From: Lacicoccus halitifaciens
GTDB taxonomy: Bacteria > Bacillota > Bacilli > Staphylococcales > Salinicoccaceae
NCBI RefSeq assembly: GCF_040544485.1
Contig: NZ_JBDZDV010000001.1
Location: 124,001 to 188,000 of the forward strand
Direction of reading: 5' to 3'
Length of the DNA stretch: 64,000 nt
Of the stretch, positions 7,151 through 16,300 are shown in pieces. The notes under the pieces are model-generated. The model was given only the letters and a program-made list of their open reading frames with translations. It searched no databases and had not been told where the DNA came from. The translations under genes were made by a program, and so were the position numbers. Every line of letters starts with the position of its first letter. The first letter of the stretch is position 1.

Positions 7151-8422
7151 ATGGCAGGTTTTAATATATTAAAAGCATTTGAAAAAAGAGAAGCAGTGAA
7201 TAACGATTTTTCACCCTTCCGTAGTTTTAATGAAGTGATGAAAGCTGTCGAGTACAGCCCTGTTTCTGCTATTGAGAACAGTGCAGTGTTTACAGCTATC
7301 AGAACAATTGCAGGAGATATATCAGCTCTACCGATCAAAGTTAAAGATTCAAAGTATGACTATAACGAAGAGCTTGAATACCTACTGAATGTTGAACCTA
7401 ACAGTGTGATGACAGGTAAAGATTTGAAATACATATTAATTGCTAATGCGATTTTGAATGGAAACTCTTATGCAGAAATAGAAAGAGATTCTAATGGTGT
7501 GCCAGTTGCTTTACATCATATTACTAATGACAAAGTAGTAAATATCAAGAAGAAAAGCACGACTAAATATTTAGTAGAGCTAGAGTACGAAGTTCAAAAG
7601 ATTGGAAAAGGCTCTGGAAACAGAAAAGTTAATGGTGAAGATATGATCCATATTAAGCCTTTTACTTTAGATGGTTTAATCGGTAAGTCACCTTTAATTG
7701 CTCTGAAAGAAGAGATTGAAACTGAGAAGCACAGTAAGCGATTCTTCACTAACTTCTTTAAAAATGGTACTCAAGCAGGCTCAATTCTTAATGTTCAAGG
7801 TAACTTAAATGCCGATGACAAAGAGGTTATCAGAGAAAAGTGGCAAGAAGCTAATGCTGGGTCTGATAATGCTCATAAAGTCATTGTACTTGATGATGGT
7901 ACTTCTTATGAGCCAATCAAAGTGGATACTGAAATACTCAAGTTGATTAATGAGAGTAAACACAGCGATGTGAAAGTTGCTCAAGTTTTAGGTGTTCCTT
8001 TACATAAGATGAAGATTGAAACTCATTCAATGAGTCTCGAACAAGCTAACAGTGACTATGTGATCAATACTTTAAATGATTATATCTCAAGTTTTGAAAG
8101 TGAATTAAACAGAAAGCTATTCAATGTGAAAGCTATGAGACAAGAGAACAAGATTTCATTTAATACAGATGTTTACAAGTATGTAGATGCAAAAACGAAG
8201 CGAGAAATTGTTAAAGCTGACTGGGAAATGGGTCTCATTGACCTGAATGAAGCCAGAGAAGAAATTGGCAAACCTCCAGTTGAAGGTGGAGACAGAAGAA
8301 TTCAATCATTGAACTATATGAATGTTGATTTGATAGATGAATACCAGCTCAAGAGAGTGGATTCAGTTCAGAACAATACAGTAGATGAAGCCACTTTAGA
8401 AGGTGGTGAGAATGATGAGTAA
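7151..8422 (+). CDS. Phage portal protein, HK97 family
   Basis: 423 residues. Conserved portal features are visible: NSAVFTAIRTIAGDISALPIKV near the start, the NGNSYAEIERDSNGVPVALHHI segment, and GVPLHKMKIETHSMSLEQAN (about 278-300), typical of Phage_portal (PF04860) proteins. It forms the dodecameric ring at one capsid vertex through which TerL drives DNA. GGGGTGA lies 5' of ATG 7151. The 3' end overlaps the protease gene by 11 bp, as usual in this module. Confidence 0.95.
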   Translation: MAGFNILKAFEKREAVNNDFSPFRSFNEVMKAVEYSPVSAIENSAVFTAIRTIAGDISALPIKVKDSKYDYNEELEYLLNVEPNSVMTGKDLKYILIANAILNGNSYAEIERDSNGVPVALHHITNDKVVNIKKKSTTKYLVELEYEVQKIGKGSGNRKVNGEDMIHIKPFTLDGLIGKSPLIALKEEIETEKHSKRFFTNFFKNGTQAGSILNVQGNLNADDKEVIREKWQEANAGSDNAHKVIVLDDGTSYEPIKVDTEILKLINESKHSDVKVAQVLGVPLHKMKIETHSMSLEQANSDYVINTLNDYISSFESELNRKLFNVKAMRQENKISFNTDVYKYVDAKTKREIVKADWEMGLIDLNEAREEIGKPPVEGGDRRIQSLNYMNVDLIDEYQLKRVDSVQNNTVDEATLEGGENDE

Positions 8423-9032
8423 TGTAGAGAAAAGATTTATTGATGTAGAAGTCAGAGCTGAATCAAACGAACAAGAAAAGATGGTTATTGAAGGCTATGC
8501 TCTTAAGTTTAATACAAAGAGTAATCCTCTTCGAAGCAATGATATTAGCTTTGTTGAAACTATCTCGCCTGAAGCCCTAAAGGATGCTGACATGGAGGAT
8601 GTTAGAGCACTAATTGATCATAATCCTTCATTAGTTCTAGCTAGAACTACAGCAGATACATTAAAACTTGAAGTTGATGAAGTCGGCTTAAAGTTTAGAG
8701 CTGAGCTTGCTGATACTACATATGCAAGAGATCTTTATAAAAACATTGAGGCTGGAAACATTAATCAGTGCTCATTTGCTTTTGAGCTCGATGAAAAAGG
8801 TGATTCTGTTCGATACAACAAAGAAACAAGGATGTATGAACGAACACTGAACTCATTTAAGAAGATCATTGATGTTTCAGCTGTTACTTATCCAGCTTAT
8901 AGCGACACTGATGTTGCTCCTGCTTTGAGAAGTATCGAAGAGGCAGATAAAGAAGCTGAACAACTTAAAGAACAGCAGAAAAGAAAGTTACAACTCGAAT
9001 TAGAGTTGATGCAAATGAAAGGAGAACAATAA
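8412..9032 (+). CDS. Prohead protease, HK97 (U35) family
   Basis: 206 residues. EGYALKFNTKSNPL near the N-terminus, DVRALIDHNPSLVLART with the catalytic His, and GNINQCSFAFEL with the catalytic Ser match the peptidase U35 pattern. The C-terminus is a charged helix (EQQKRKLQLELEL). It removes the N-terminal delta domain of the capsid protein during maturation. The start is ATG 8412 or 8415 inside the end of the portal gene; an upstream GTG at 8403 lacks its own signal. Its TAATG stop/start overlaps the capsid gene. Confidence 0.93.
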   Translation: MMSNVEKRFIDVEVRAESNEQEKMVIEGYALKFNTKSNPLRSNDISFVETISPEALKDADMEDVRALIDHNPSLVLARTTADTLKLEVDEVGLKFRAELADTTYARDLYKNIEAGNINQCSFAFELDEKGDSVRYNKETRMYERTLNSFKKIIDVSAVTYPAYSDTDVAPALRSIEEADKEAEQLKEQQKRKLQLELELMQMKGEQ

Positions 9033-10225
9033 TGACTGTCACTGAATTAAGAAGTGAGGTAGAAGCTAAATTCGAAGAAGCTAATGAAGCTCTTGAGAAT
9101 GATGACCTGAGCAAAGCTGAAGAAATCAAAGCAGAAATTCAGGCACTTCAAGAAAAGATTAAAGAGCTTGAAGCTGAATTAGCTGAAGAAGAAGCTGAAG
9201 ATCCTGAAGAGGAAAAATCTGAAGAAGTTTCAGCAGAAGAAGTAAAAGAAGAAAGAACTGAATCAGAAGAATCTGATGAAGATAGTAACGATGGCACTGA
9301 AGAAGCGCAAGAAAACATTGAAATCGAAGGAGAAAGAAAAATGACAGAAGTAATTGAGGAAGTAGTATTAGATAACAAAGAAGAAGTTCGCTCTAATTTT
9401 CAGAACTTTATTATGAACAACGAAGTAAGGGATCTTACAACTGAATCAGGTGCAGTAGTAATTCCTGAGTATATTGGTACAGAAGTTAAAGATATGACTG
9501 ACGAGGTAGTATCTCTTGATAAGTATGTAACTATTGAACCTGTTAGCACTCCAGCAGGCACAAAACCTGTATACAAAGGTGATTCAGCACCAATATTGCA
9601 GACAACTCAAGAGCTACAAGATAACCCGAAACTCGGAGTTCAGCCTTTGGATGAAATTGATTACAAAGTAGCTACATATCGTGGTTATATTCCAGTTTCT
9701 CGTGAAGCTATCGAAGACGGCATTGGCGCTGAGAAGCTAGTTAAAGACATTCTCTCTGAAGCAGTAGTTAACACTCGTAATGCTCATATTCTTGAGATTG
9801 CAAATGGTTTCGAAGCTGTAGAAGCTGACTCACTCGATAAACTTAAGGATATTATTAATGTTGATTTGAAACCAAAATTCAAGAAGCACATGATCATGTC
9901 TCAGTCAGTCTATAACACAATTGACAAGATGAAAGACGGTAATGGTCAGTATCTGCTTCAGAATTCTATCTCTGCTGCATCAGGTAAACAACTGTTTGGT
10001 ATGGAAGTTGTAATCTTTGAAGATGACCTTATTGGTCAAGATACTATGTATGTCGGTAACTTTGCTGAAGCTGTTGTACTGTTTGATCGTAGTCAGTATC
10101 AAGCACAGTGGACTAACTACATGCAGTACGGTGAGTGTCTGATGGTTGCTATTCGTCACCAAGTTAAAGAGCTTAATGCTGATGCAGTTCGTAAAGTAAC
10201 TTTCACAGCTCCAGTAGAAGCTTAA
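9032..10225 (+). CDS. Major capsid protein, HK97 family, with N-terminal scaffold (delta) domain
   Basis: 397 residues. Residues 1-103 are a coiled-coil followed by a long Glu-rich run, the delta domain that acts as internal scaffold and is removed by the adjacent protease. From about residue 104 the HK97 capsid fold begins, with SGAVVIPEYIGTEV, the E-loop region, and TYRGYIPVSREAIEDG through to HQVKELNADAVRKVTF. An internal ATG (9341) with its own strong ribosome-binding site lies exactly at the junction. Overlap with the protease gene suggests translational coupling. Confidence 0.95.
   Translation: MTVTELRSEVEAKFEEANEALENDDLSKAEEIKAEIQALQEKIKELEAELAEEEAEDPEEEKSEEVSAEEVKEERTESEESDEDSNDGTEEAQENIEIEGERKMTEVIEEVVLDNKEEVRSNFQNFIMNNEVRDLTTESGAVVIPEYIGTEVKDMTDEVVSLDKYVTIEPVSTPAGTKPVYKGDSAPILQTTQELQDNPKLGVQPLDEIDYKVATYRGYIPVSREAIEDGIGAEKLVKDILSEAVVNTRNAHILEIANGFEAVEADSLDKLKDIINVDLKPKFKKHMIMSQSVYNTIDKMKDGNGQYLLQNSISAASGKQLFGMEVVIFEDDLIGQDTMYVGNFAEAVVLFDRSQYQAQWTNYMQYGECLMVAIRHQVKELNADAVRKVTFTAPVEA
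9327..9343 (+). promoter_or_regulatory. Internal ribosome-binding site and in-frame start inside capsid gene
   Basis: AAGGAG (9327-9332) precedes an in-frame ATG (9341-9343) by eight bases. Starting there would give a 294-residue capsid protein lacking the whole scaffold domain. The site is as good as the real starts in this phage, so a second product is plausible. Confidence 0.5.
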
Positions 10226-10258
10226 TAAATAAATACATAAACATAATATTTTGAATGA

Positions 10259-10305
10259 GGACAGCATTATTCATAGTGCTCCTGTCCAATACTGAGCACT
10301 ATGAA
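10259..10305 (+). other. Intergenic inverted repeats, possible RNA pseudoknot after capsid gene
   Basis: GGACAG (10259-10264) can pair with CTGTCC (10282-10287). TTCATAGTGCT (10270-10280) can pair with AGCACTATGAA (10295-10305). The helices interleave, giving an H-type pseudoknot topology, or they compete. No T-run follows, so it is not a simple terminator; it precedes the ribosome-binding site of the next gene. Confidence 0.45.
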
Positions 10306-10328
10306 CATATTGAAGGAGATGAGAATGT

Positions 10329-10535
10329 TTGAAGAAGTTTGAAGTACTTAAAGAATTTAAAGACATTCACTCTAAAGAAGTATACAAAGTAAGTTCTGTT
10401 CAGGAAGTCTCTGATGAAAGATTTAAAGAGATTCAAAAGAACTTAGCTAAACATGATGGTGAATTCATTAAAGAAATCAAACAACGCAAAAGAAAGAAGA
10501 AAGCTGAGCAACCGTCTGAAGAAGAAGGTGCTTAA
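10329..10535 (+). CDS. Small basic phage protein between capsid and connectors
   Basis: 68 residues starting at TTG 10329, with AAGGAG at 10312-10317. A five-codon ATG reading frame (10325) overlaps the start in another phase and may tune initiation. The N-terminal half (KKFEVLKEFKDIHSKEVYKV) looks beta-rich, as in the short proteins that follow capsid genes in many Firmicutes siphophages. The C-terminus is a Lys/Arg then Glu tail. Function unknown; possibly a head decoration or completion factor. Confidence 0.6.
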   Translation: MKKFEVLKEFKDIHSKEVYKVSSVQEVSDERFKEIQKNLAKHDGEFIKEIKQRKRKKKAEQPSEEEGA

Positions 10536-10537
10536 AA

Positions 10538-10864
10538 ATGGAATTAGAAACAGTAAAGAAACACTTAAGAGTCATAGATGATTTTGAAGATGATGTTATT
10601 GAAATGTATCTAGATTGGGCTAAACAGAAAGTAAAAGACTCTGTAACCAATGATCCAATGCCTTATGAATTATTCTTCACTGAAAACACTCACTACAAAA
10701 GAGCTGTAGCACTTCTCACAGCTCACTACTTTAGAAACAGACTACCCCTGGTTGATAAACCTCAACACAATCTCACTTATGGACTTAGAGATGCCCTATC
10801 TCACTTACAAGTCGATTTCATACACTACAAAAAAGAACTAGAAGCTGAATACGATGAATATTAA
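10538..10864 (+). CDS. Head-tail connector, HK97 gp6-like
   Basis: 108 residues. The N-terminal ETVKKHLRVIDDFEDDVIEMYLDWAKQKVKDSV is the classic gp6-like (Phage_connect) helix pair, followed by YKRAVALLTAHYFRNR. It forms the adaptor ring under the portal. The position after the capsid gene and before the head-closure gene is standard. Its 3' end overlaps the next gene by 11 bp. Confidence 0.85.
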   Translation: MELETVKKHLRVIDDFEDDVIEMYLDWAKQKVKDSVTNDPMPYELFFTENTHYKRAVALLTAHYFRNRLPLVDKPQHNLTYGLRDALSHLQVDFIHYKKELEAEYDEY

Positions 10865-11174
10865 TAAGATGAATCAAGTCATTGAATTTCAAGAGAAGCA
10901 AAGAATCAACGACAAAGGAATATCAAAAGAAGTTTATAAGACTGTTTTTAAAGCTTATGCACACATAGACACAGTTTGGGCGAAAGACTATCAGACGGCT
11001 GTTAGTTCAGGTACTCAAAATAGATTGAAGTTTACTATCCGTTTTATACCTGTAGAGATCACTAACAAAATGCATATCCATTTTAAAAATCAAACCTATG
11101 ACATTAAAGAAGTTTATCCAGACTTCACTAATCATGAAGTAATCACAATCATGGCTGAAAGAGTTGGATTGTAA
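10854..11174 (+). CDS. Head closure (head-tail joining) protein
   Basis: 106 residues beginning MNINKMNQVIEFQEKQ, with a VWAKDYQTAVSSGTQNRLKFTIRF centre and IHFKNQTYDIKEVYPDF, the pattern of Phage_H_T_join / SPP1 gp16-type proteins. It plugs the connector until the tail attaches. It overlaps both neighbours (11 bp before, 1 bp after). Confidence 0.85.
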   Translation: MNINKMNQVIEFQEKQRINDKGISKEVYKTVFKAYAHIDTVWAKDYQTAVSSGTQNRLKFTIRFIPVEITNKMHIHFKNQTYDIKEVYPDFTNHEVITIMAERVGL

Positions 11175-11578
11175 TGTCTCTTAAAAGAGATGGTTTTGAA
11201 ATTAAAGGATATGAAGAGCTGATGATTGAAATTGAAAATCTTGGTCAGAAAGCTAATAAGGCTTCAAGACAAGCATTGAGAGAGAGTGCTCAAATCGTTC
11301 AGAAAGAGCTGACTAAGAACACTCCAAAGGGCTCTTATCTTTCTAAAGAACATGCGAAACATAATGTAGTGATTTCAAATGTGAAGACAAATAAAAGCAC
11401 AGGCGACAAATACATAACGGTTGGATATCCCAAAGACATTAAGTGGAGGATTCACTTCATTGAATTTGGAACGATCAGACAACCACCAAAATTGTTTATG
11501 ACAAGAACAATCAATAACACAAAAGATGCAGTGAGAGAAGAGATAGCAAAACATCTGAAAGGAGCATTGGACTTATGA
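11174..11578 (+). CDS. HK97 gp10-family tail protein
   Basis: 134 residues. An N-terminal helix (GYEELMIEIENLGQKANKASRQALRESAQIVQKEL) is followed by TPKGSYLSKEHAKHNVVISNVK and the W-R-IHFIEFGTIRQPPKLFM motif that is diagnostic of HK97 gp10-like proteins. It acts at the neck or in tail completion. It is translationally coupled to both neighbours. Confidence 0.9.
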   Translation: MSLKRDGFEIKGYEELMIEIENLGQKANKASRQALRESAQIVQKELTKNTPKGSYLSKEHAKHNVVISNVKTNKSTGDKYITVGYPKDIKWRIHFIEFGTIRQPPKLFMTRTINNTKDAVREEIAKHLKGALDL

Positions 11579-11964
11579 CACAAGAAATATATCTAGAAGA
11601 CATGCTAGAAGTTCTAAGAGCTAATCTAGCTGAGAAACTTACTGAACTAGTTGATGAAGATAGGATCTATAAGTTTAGTGTGCCTGATGAGCTTTCAGAT
11701 GCGGAACTATCTCCATGCATTCGATTAAATCTTGCTGATATGAGGCCAAACAGATGGGCTGGGGATAAGGTAGTTGGTTATTACTATGAGTTTCTCATAG
11801 ACATATGGCATGAAGATTATCACCAAGCTTTCGTCATTGGTCAACATGTTCAACAAGTACTAAGAGAAATGAATTTCAGACAAACAAGCCCTGTGTTTGA
11901 AGAGGATGAAGATACTGATTTGTATCGAGATTCCAGAACATATGCAGGCAATATATTAATTTAA
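11575..11964 (+). CDS. Tail completion/terminator protein
   Basis: 129 residues, with a helical start (MLEVLRANLAEKLTELV), a beta-rich centre containing NRWAGDKVVGYYYEFLIDIWHEDY, and a C-terminal DTDLYRDSRTYAGNILI. By size, position (just before the tail tube gene) and fold pattern it is the tail terminator (gp11 / DUF806- or DUF3168-like). It caps the tail tube and joins it to the head. Confidence 0.75.
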   Translation: MTQEIYLEDMLEVLRANLAEKLTELVDEDRIYKFSVPDELSDAELSPCIRLNLADMRPNRWAGDKVVGYYYEFLIDIWHEDYHQAFVIGQHVQQVLREMNFRQTSPVFEEDEDTDLYRDSRTYAGNILI

Positions 11965-11986
11965 ATATTTAAGGAGAAATGAAAAA

Positions 11987-12577
11987 ATGGCATACACTAA
12001 CGATTACCAAGCAATCACTGGATTAGCACGAGTGTACATTGCAGTACAAAATACAGATACAAAAGAAGAGGTTTCATACGGTGAAATTCACGAAGTAGAC
12101 TCTGTTCGATCCTTCGGTGTTACACCTGAGTCTTCATTGGATAAAGCTTACGCAGGTAACAGAGTTGTACAAACAGCTCAAAGCCGTTCTGGTGCTACAT
12201 TCAATATGACTTTCCACTCTCTGCCTGAAGATCTACAAGCAGAAATTCTGGGTGAAGAAAAGCGTGAAGATGGACTCACATACTCTAACTCTACTCATAA
12301 ATCCCCGTATTTGGGTATTATTGCTGAGTTTACTAAGGAAGATGGAACTTCTCGATTCGTTGGTCTTACTAAAGCAGTATTGACCCCAGCGGCTGAGGAA
12401 GGCTCTACTAAAGAAGATGGAACTGAATTCGGAGAGCTGGCATTCGAAGGTGAAGCGATGGATAGGCTGTTTGATGGCGAGCGTAAAATCTCTAAATCAT
12501 CTGCTGATGAAGACTACGACTTCTCAATACTATCTAACGCAGTATTTAAGAACGAAACAGGAACTCCAGAAGCTTAA
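11987..12577 (+). CDS. Major tail tube protein
   Basis: 196 residues. TGLARVYIAVQNTDTKEEVSYGEIHEVDSVRSF, followed by an AYAGNRVVQTAQSRSGATFNMTFHSLPED segment, is characteristic of phi13/TP901-type major tail proteins. It polymerises around the tape measure to form the tube. It has AAGGAGAAATG upstream and is followed by a terminator, as expected for an abundantly made protein. Confidence 0.9.
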   Translation: MAYTNDYQAITGLARVYIAVQNTDTKEEVSYGEIHEVDSVRSFGVTPESSLDKAYAGNRVVQTAQSRSGATFNMTFHSLPEDLQAEILGEEKREDGLTYSNSTHKSPYLGIIAEFTKEDGTSRFVGLTKAVLTPAAEEGSTKEDGTEFGELAFEGEAMDRLFDGERKISKSSADEDYDFSILSNAVFKNETGTPEA

Positions 12578-12588
12578 TAGATTACATA

Positions 12589-12625
12589 GAAAGCACATTC
12601 TTTATTGAGTGTGCTTTCATATTTT
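12589..12625 (+). terminator. Intrinsic terminator after major tail gene
   Basis: GAAAGCACA (12589-12597) pairs with TGTGCTTTC (12610-12618), followed by a T-rich tract. It probably reduces transcription into the chaperone and tape-measure genes. Confidence 0.8.
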
Positions 12626-12689
12626 TACTAATTAAAAAATCATATTATCGAATAATTACTAAACCCAAAATTGAAGGAGAAATTACAAG

Positions 12690-13019
12690 ATGGCTAAACA
12701 AACACATAGAAAAATTACATTGCTTATAGATGGTAAAGAGAAAACATTCTATTCTAAGTTTGCAAGTGCAAGGAATGTATTTAAAGCACAAGATATGTTT
12801 AAAAGAATGGAACAAGAACCTGATAAAGAAATGGAGATCATTGATGAGATTTTAGACTTTATTGCTAAAGATATCTACCATAGTGAGTTCACGAAAGACG
12901 ATATCCTCGATGGTATTGATGCAGCTGACTTCATGGAAGAACTGCAAACACAGTTGATCATGGTGATGACACGGGATGTAGATAGTGTAAAGAAACAAGC
13001 TTTTCTGAGTCAGAAATAG
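12690..13019 (+). CDS. Tail assembly chaperone (gpG-like)
   Basis: 109 residues beginning AKQTHRKITLLIDGKEKTFYS, the pattern of Gram-positive siphophage tail chaperones (TIGR01674 / gp13-like). A helical part (MEIIDEILDFIAKDIYHSEFTKDDILDGI) follows. It lies between the tube and tape-measure genes. The zero frame ends at TAG 13017-13019, and an open -1 frame continues the protein, so a gpGT-type fusion is expected. It coats the tape measure during tail assembly. Confidence 0.88.
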   Translation: MAKQTHRKITLLIDGKEKTFYSKFASARNVFKAQDMFKRMEQEPDKEMEIIDEILDFIAKDIYHSEFTKDDILDGIDAADFMEELQTQLIMVMTRDVDSVKKQAFLSQK

Positions 13020-13228
13020 ACGAAGAGGATTACTCAATAGAAAAGCAACAACAGTATCTAACTGATTTCATGGATTATATGTTAAGTAGGGAAGATGGTA
13101 AACATATGTCTCACAGTGAATTCATGGAATCAGATATATTTTCATTAATGGAAGCTGAAATGAGAATTTATAACAAGAAGAAGAAAGAAAAAGAAATTGA
13201 TGCTGAAACAGCATTTGATTTGATTTAA
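12986..13228 (+). CDS. gpT-like extension reached by -1 ribosomal frameshift
   Basis: The -1 frame relative to the chaperone gene is open from 12986 and ends at TAA 13226-13228. It has no start codon of its own with a ribosome-binding site. Its sequence (ESEIDEEDYSIEKQQQYLTDF ... EMRIYNKKKKEKEIDAE) is acidic, then helical and basic, as in other T extensions. Possible slip sites are A-AAG-AAA at 12989-12995 and T-TTT-C at 13001-13005. The fusion 12690-13228 would be about 179 residues. Confidence 0.75.
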   Translation, partial: CKETSFSESEIDEEDYSIEKQQQYLTDFMDYMLSREDGKHMSHSEFMESDIFSLMEAEMRIYNKKKKEKEIDAETAFDLI

Positions 13229-13233
13229 GAATT

Positions 13234-13271
13234 ACCCCTTGATGACTCCCCTCATCGAGGGGTCTTTTTTT
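13234..13271 (+). terminator. Intrinsic terminator before tape-measure gene
   Basis: ACCCCTTGATG (from 13234) pairs with CATCGAGGGGT around an 8-nt loop, with one bulge, and is followed by seven T. Confidence 0.85.
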
Positions 13272-13324
13272 ATGCCATTTTTTAATGATTTTTTAATTAG
13301 TAAAAGTAAAAGGAAGTGAAGTAA

Positions 13325-16300
13325 ATGACAGGAAACACCCCGTTGGGAAATATGGTTGTGGATTTGGATTTAAATACTACGAAACTCAATAGTTCTGTTA
13401 CAGGCCTACAAAGACAGATGCGGATGGTTAACTCTGCATTGAAAGCTAACCTGTCAGGATTGAAGGACAGTGGTTCAGAGTCAGACAGATTAGCAACTAA
13501 GATAGATGGTTTAAACAAGAAACAAAAGATTCAGGAAGCAATAGTTGAAGAAACAGAAAAGAATTATCAAGAGTTAGTAAAAACAAAAGGTGCGGCTTCT
13601 AAAGAAGCTGAAGCCTATGCAAATAATTTGAATAAAGAACAAGCAAAATTAAGAGATGTAACTGCTGAGCTTGAAGAGATGGAAAGACAGCACAAGGTTA
13701 TGACCTCCCCTTGGACGAAGCTGAGTCAAGGTTTAGATGATTATGGTAACAGGTTGAAGAGCATTGGCGATCACACTATGCAAATCGGTAAAACTGGTAT
13801 GAAGTGGATTACAGCTCCTGCTGTAGCTCTCGGCACAGTCGGTGTTAAATCAGCGATGGATTATGAGTATGCAATGAGTAAAGTACAAGGACTACTTAAT
13901 GCTACTGATGAAGACATGAGTAAACTTGATGCCAGTGCCAAAGAGTGGGGTGGCTCTACATCTTATTCAGCTACAGAAGTAGCGAATGCCTTTGAATTCA
14001 TGTCGCTTGCAGGCTGGGATGTTGAACAGCAAACTCAATCAATCGGTGGAGCTCTTAAATTTACAGAAGCTACAGGGTTAGAGTTGGCTCATGGCGTTGA
14101 CCTCATCACAGACTCGATGGGCGCTTTAGGTATAGAGACAGCAGACTTAGATGGGTATCTGGATAGTTTGGTAGCCACTCAGTCTAACAGTAACACTACA
14201 GCTGAAGAAATGATGCAAGCTTATATCAGAGCAGGTTCTACTATGAATGCAATGAACTTCTCTGTAGATGAAACAAACGCAATGCTTGGTGTGCTTGCGG
14301 ACAACGGTATTAAAGGTGCTGAAGCAGGTACTAAGCTGAATAGTATTTTTGCTAAGCTTGTTAACCCAACAGGACAAACTGCTCAAGCATTTGAAGACCT
14401 TGGTATCTCAATGGCAAATGCAGACGGTACGATGAAGTCTTCTGATGAAATTCTACAAGAAATAAAAACTAAAACTGAAGGCTTAACAGATGCAGAGAGA
14501 AACAGGTATATCAGTATGATAGCTGGTACTGAGAACTTGTCTTCCATGAATACACTATTAGATGCATCAGGCGGTAAGTTAGAAGAATATACAAAGCTGA
14601 ATGAAGAATCAAACGGTGCACTAGATGAACTGCACACTATTATGAAAGACAACTTGAAAGGCGACTTTGAAGAGTTTGTATCTTCTCTTGAAGCAACTGC
14701 TTTGAGCATAGGAGAAATGTTGTTACCTGCTGTTAGAAATATCATTCAGTGGATGACAGATATGATTAATAAGTTTAATGATCTGTCTGACGGTACTAAA
14801 GGTGCAATTGTAGCCTTTGGAGGAGTAGCAGCTGCAATACCTCCTGTGTTAGTAGGTGTTGGTGGATTCATTAAGATAGTTGGAAGTGCTATGACCTCAT
14901 TAGCTCCCTTGGCTTCATCCATTGCTAAGAATGGGGGTTTACTTAAAACACTTGGATTAGCATTTAGAGGACTTACGGGGCCGATTGGCTTAGGTATTAC
15001 TATCATAGGTGTACTAGTTACTGCCTTTATGACAGCTTACACTAATTCAGAGACTTTCAGGAATGGTATTCAAGCAGTTGGAGACAAAGCTAAAGAAGTT
15101 TGGGATTACATAAAAGAATTTGGATCTGGAGTTAAGAATCTTTTCACTGGTTCAGAAGAGAATGGTAAGAAGATACTATCTGCTATAGGTGTGACTGATG
15201 ACAACATCAGTCGAATCACTGGGTTAAGAGATAACATTCTCGAAGTAAAGGATAGAGTGCTGGAACTAGGTAATTCTATTGCTGATAGAGTGAGACCTGC
15301 ACTACAAGGTGTAATGGACTTTATTGATGAAGTAGGCACTTCATTAACCTCAATGTGGGAAGATAATTCAGCTAATATTATTCCAATAGTAACCAACATA
15401 GGCAACGGAATATCTAATGTATTTAAAGGTATTTTAGCAACTATAGAATTCATTATGCCTGCTGTGGAATTCATTATAAAAATGGTCTGGGAGAATATTC
15501 AAGGAGTTATAAGAGGCGGTCTCAAGGTCATAGATGGACTTGTAAAATTGTTCTCTGGAATCTTTACAGGCGACTTCTCCAAAATGTGGGAAGGTGTAAA
15601 ATCCATTTTTACTGGAGCTATTCAAGCGGTATGGAATGGATTCCAACTTCTCTTCTACGGAAGAATCATTAAAGGTGTAGGATCACTCGTAAAACTATTT
15701 ACAGGCTCTATTAGAGGTTTGTGGACTAGTGTAACAGGATTCTTTAGGAATTTATTTGATGATGGTGTCATAATCATCGGACAGCTTAACACCAGAATCA
15801 ATAATATTGTTTCAAGGTTAGTAAGCTCTGTTATCAATTTCTTCAGAAGAATGTTCAATAACACTATTGATACAGTAAGAAGACTAGGATCTAGAGCTTA
15901 TGAATTATTTAGAAATATGGGTACTAGAGTATCTAATACCGTAGGTAACCTATTCCGTTCTGTGCGAAATTTCTTCACTAATATGAGATCGAATGTCACT
16001 AGTATCACTACTAGACTTCGTGACACTGCTGTAAATCTATTTAATGCTCTTAGAACGAGAGTTACTAATACAGTACGAAACCTCTACAACTCTGTACGAA
16101 ATCTCTTCTCAAATCTACTTAGTAATGTAAGAAGCACAGTAACTAATCTGAGAAACAGAGTAGTTAATCTTTTCACGAATATGAGAACGAGAGTTGTTTC
16201 AGGAGTACAAAATCTAAGAGATAAGGTATCAAATCTCTTCGGGAGAATTCGAGACAGGGCTACTGATATCTTCGATAAGATGGTCGATGGAGCTAAAAAA

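Noticed and set aside
12417..12608. Plus-strand frame overlapping the end of the major tail gene
   Set aside because: Out-of-frame shadow with Cys/Trp-rich composition that runs into a terminator.
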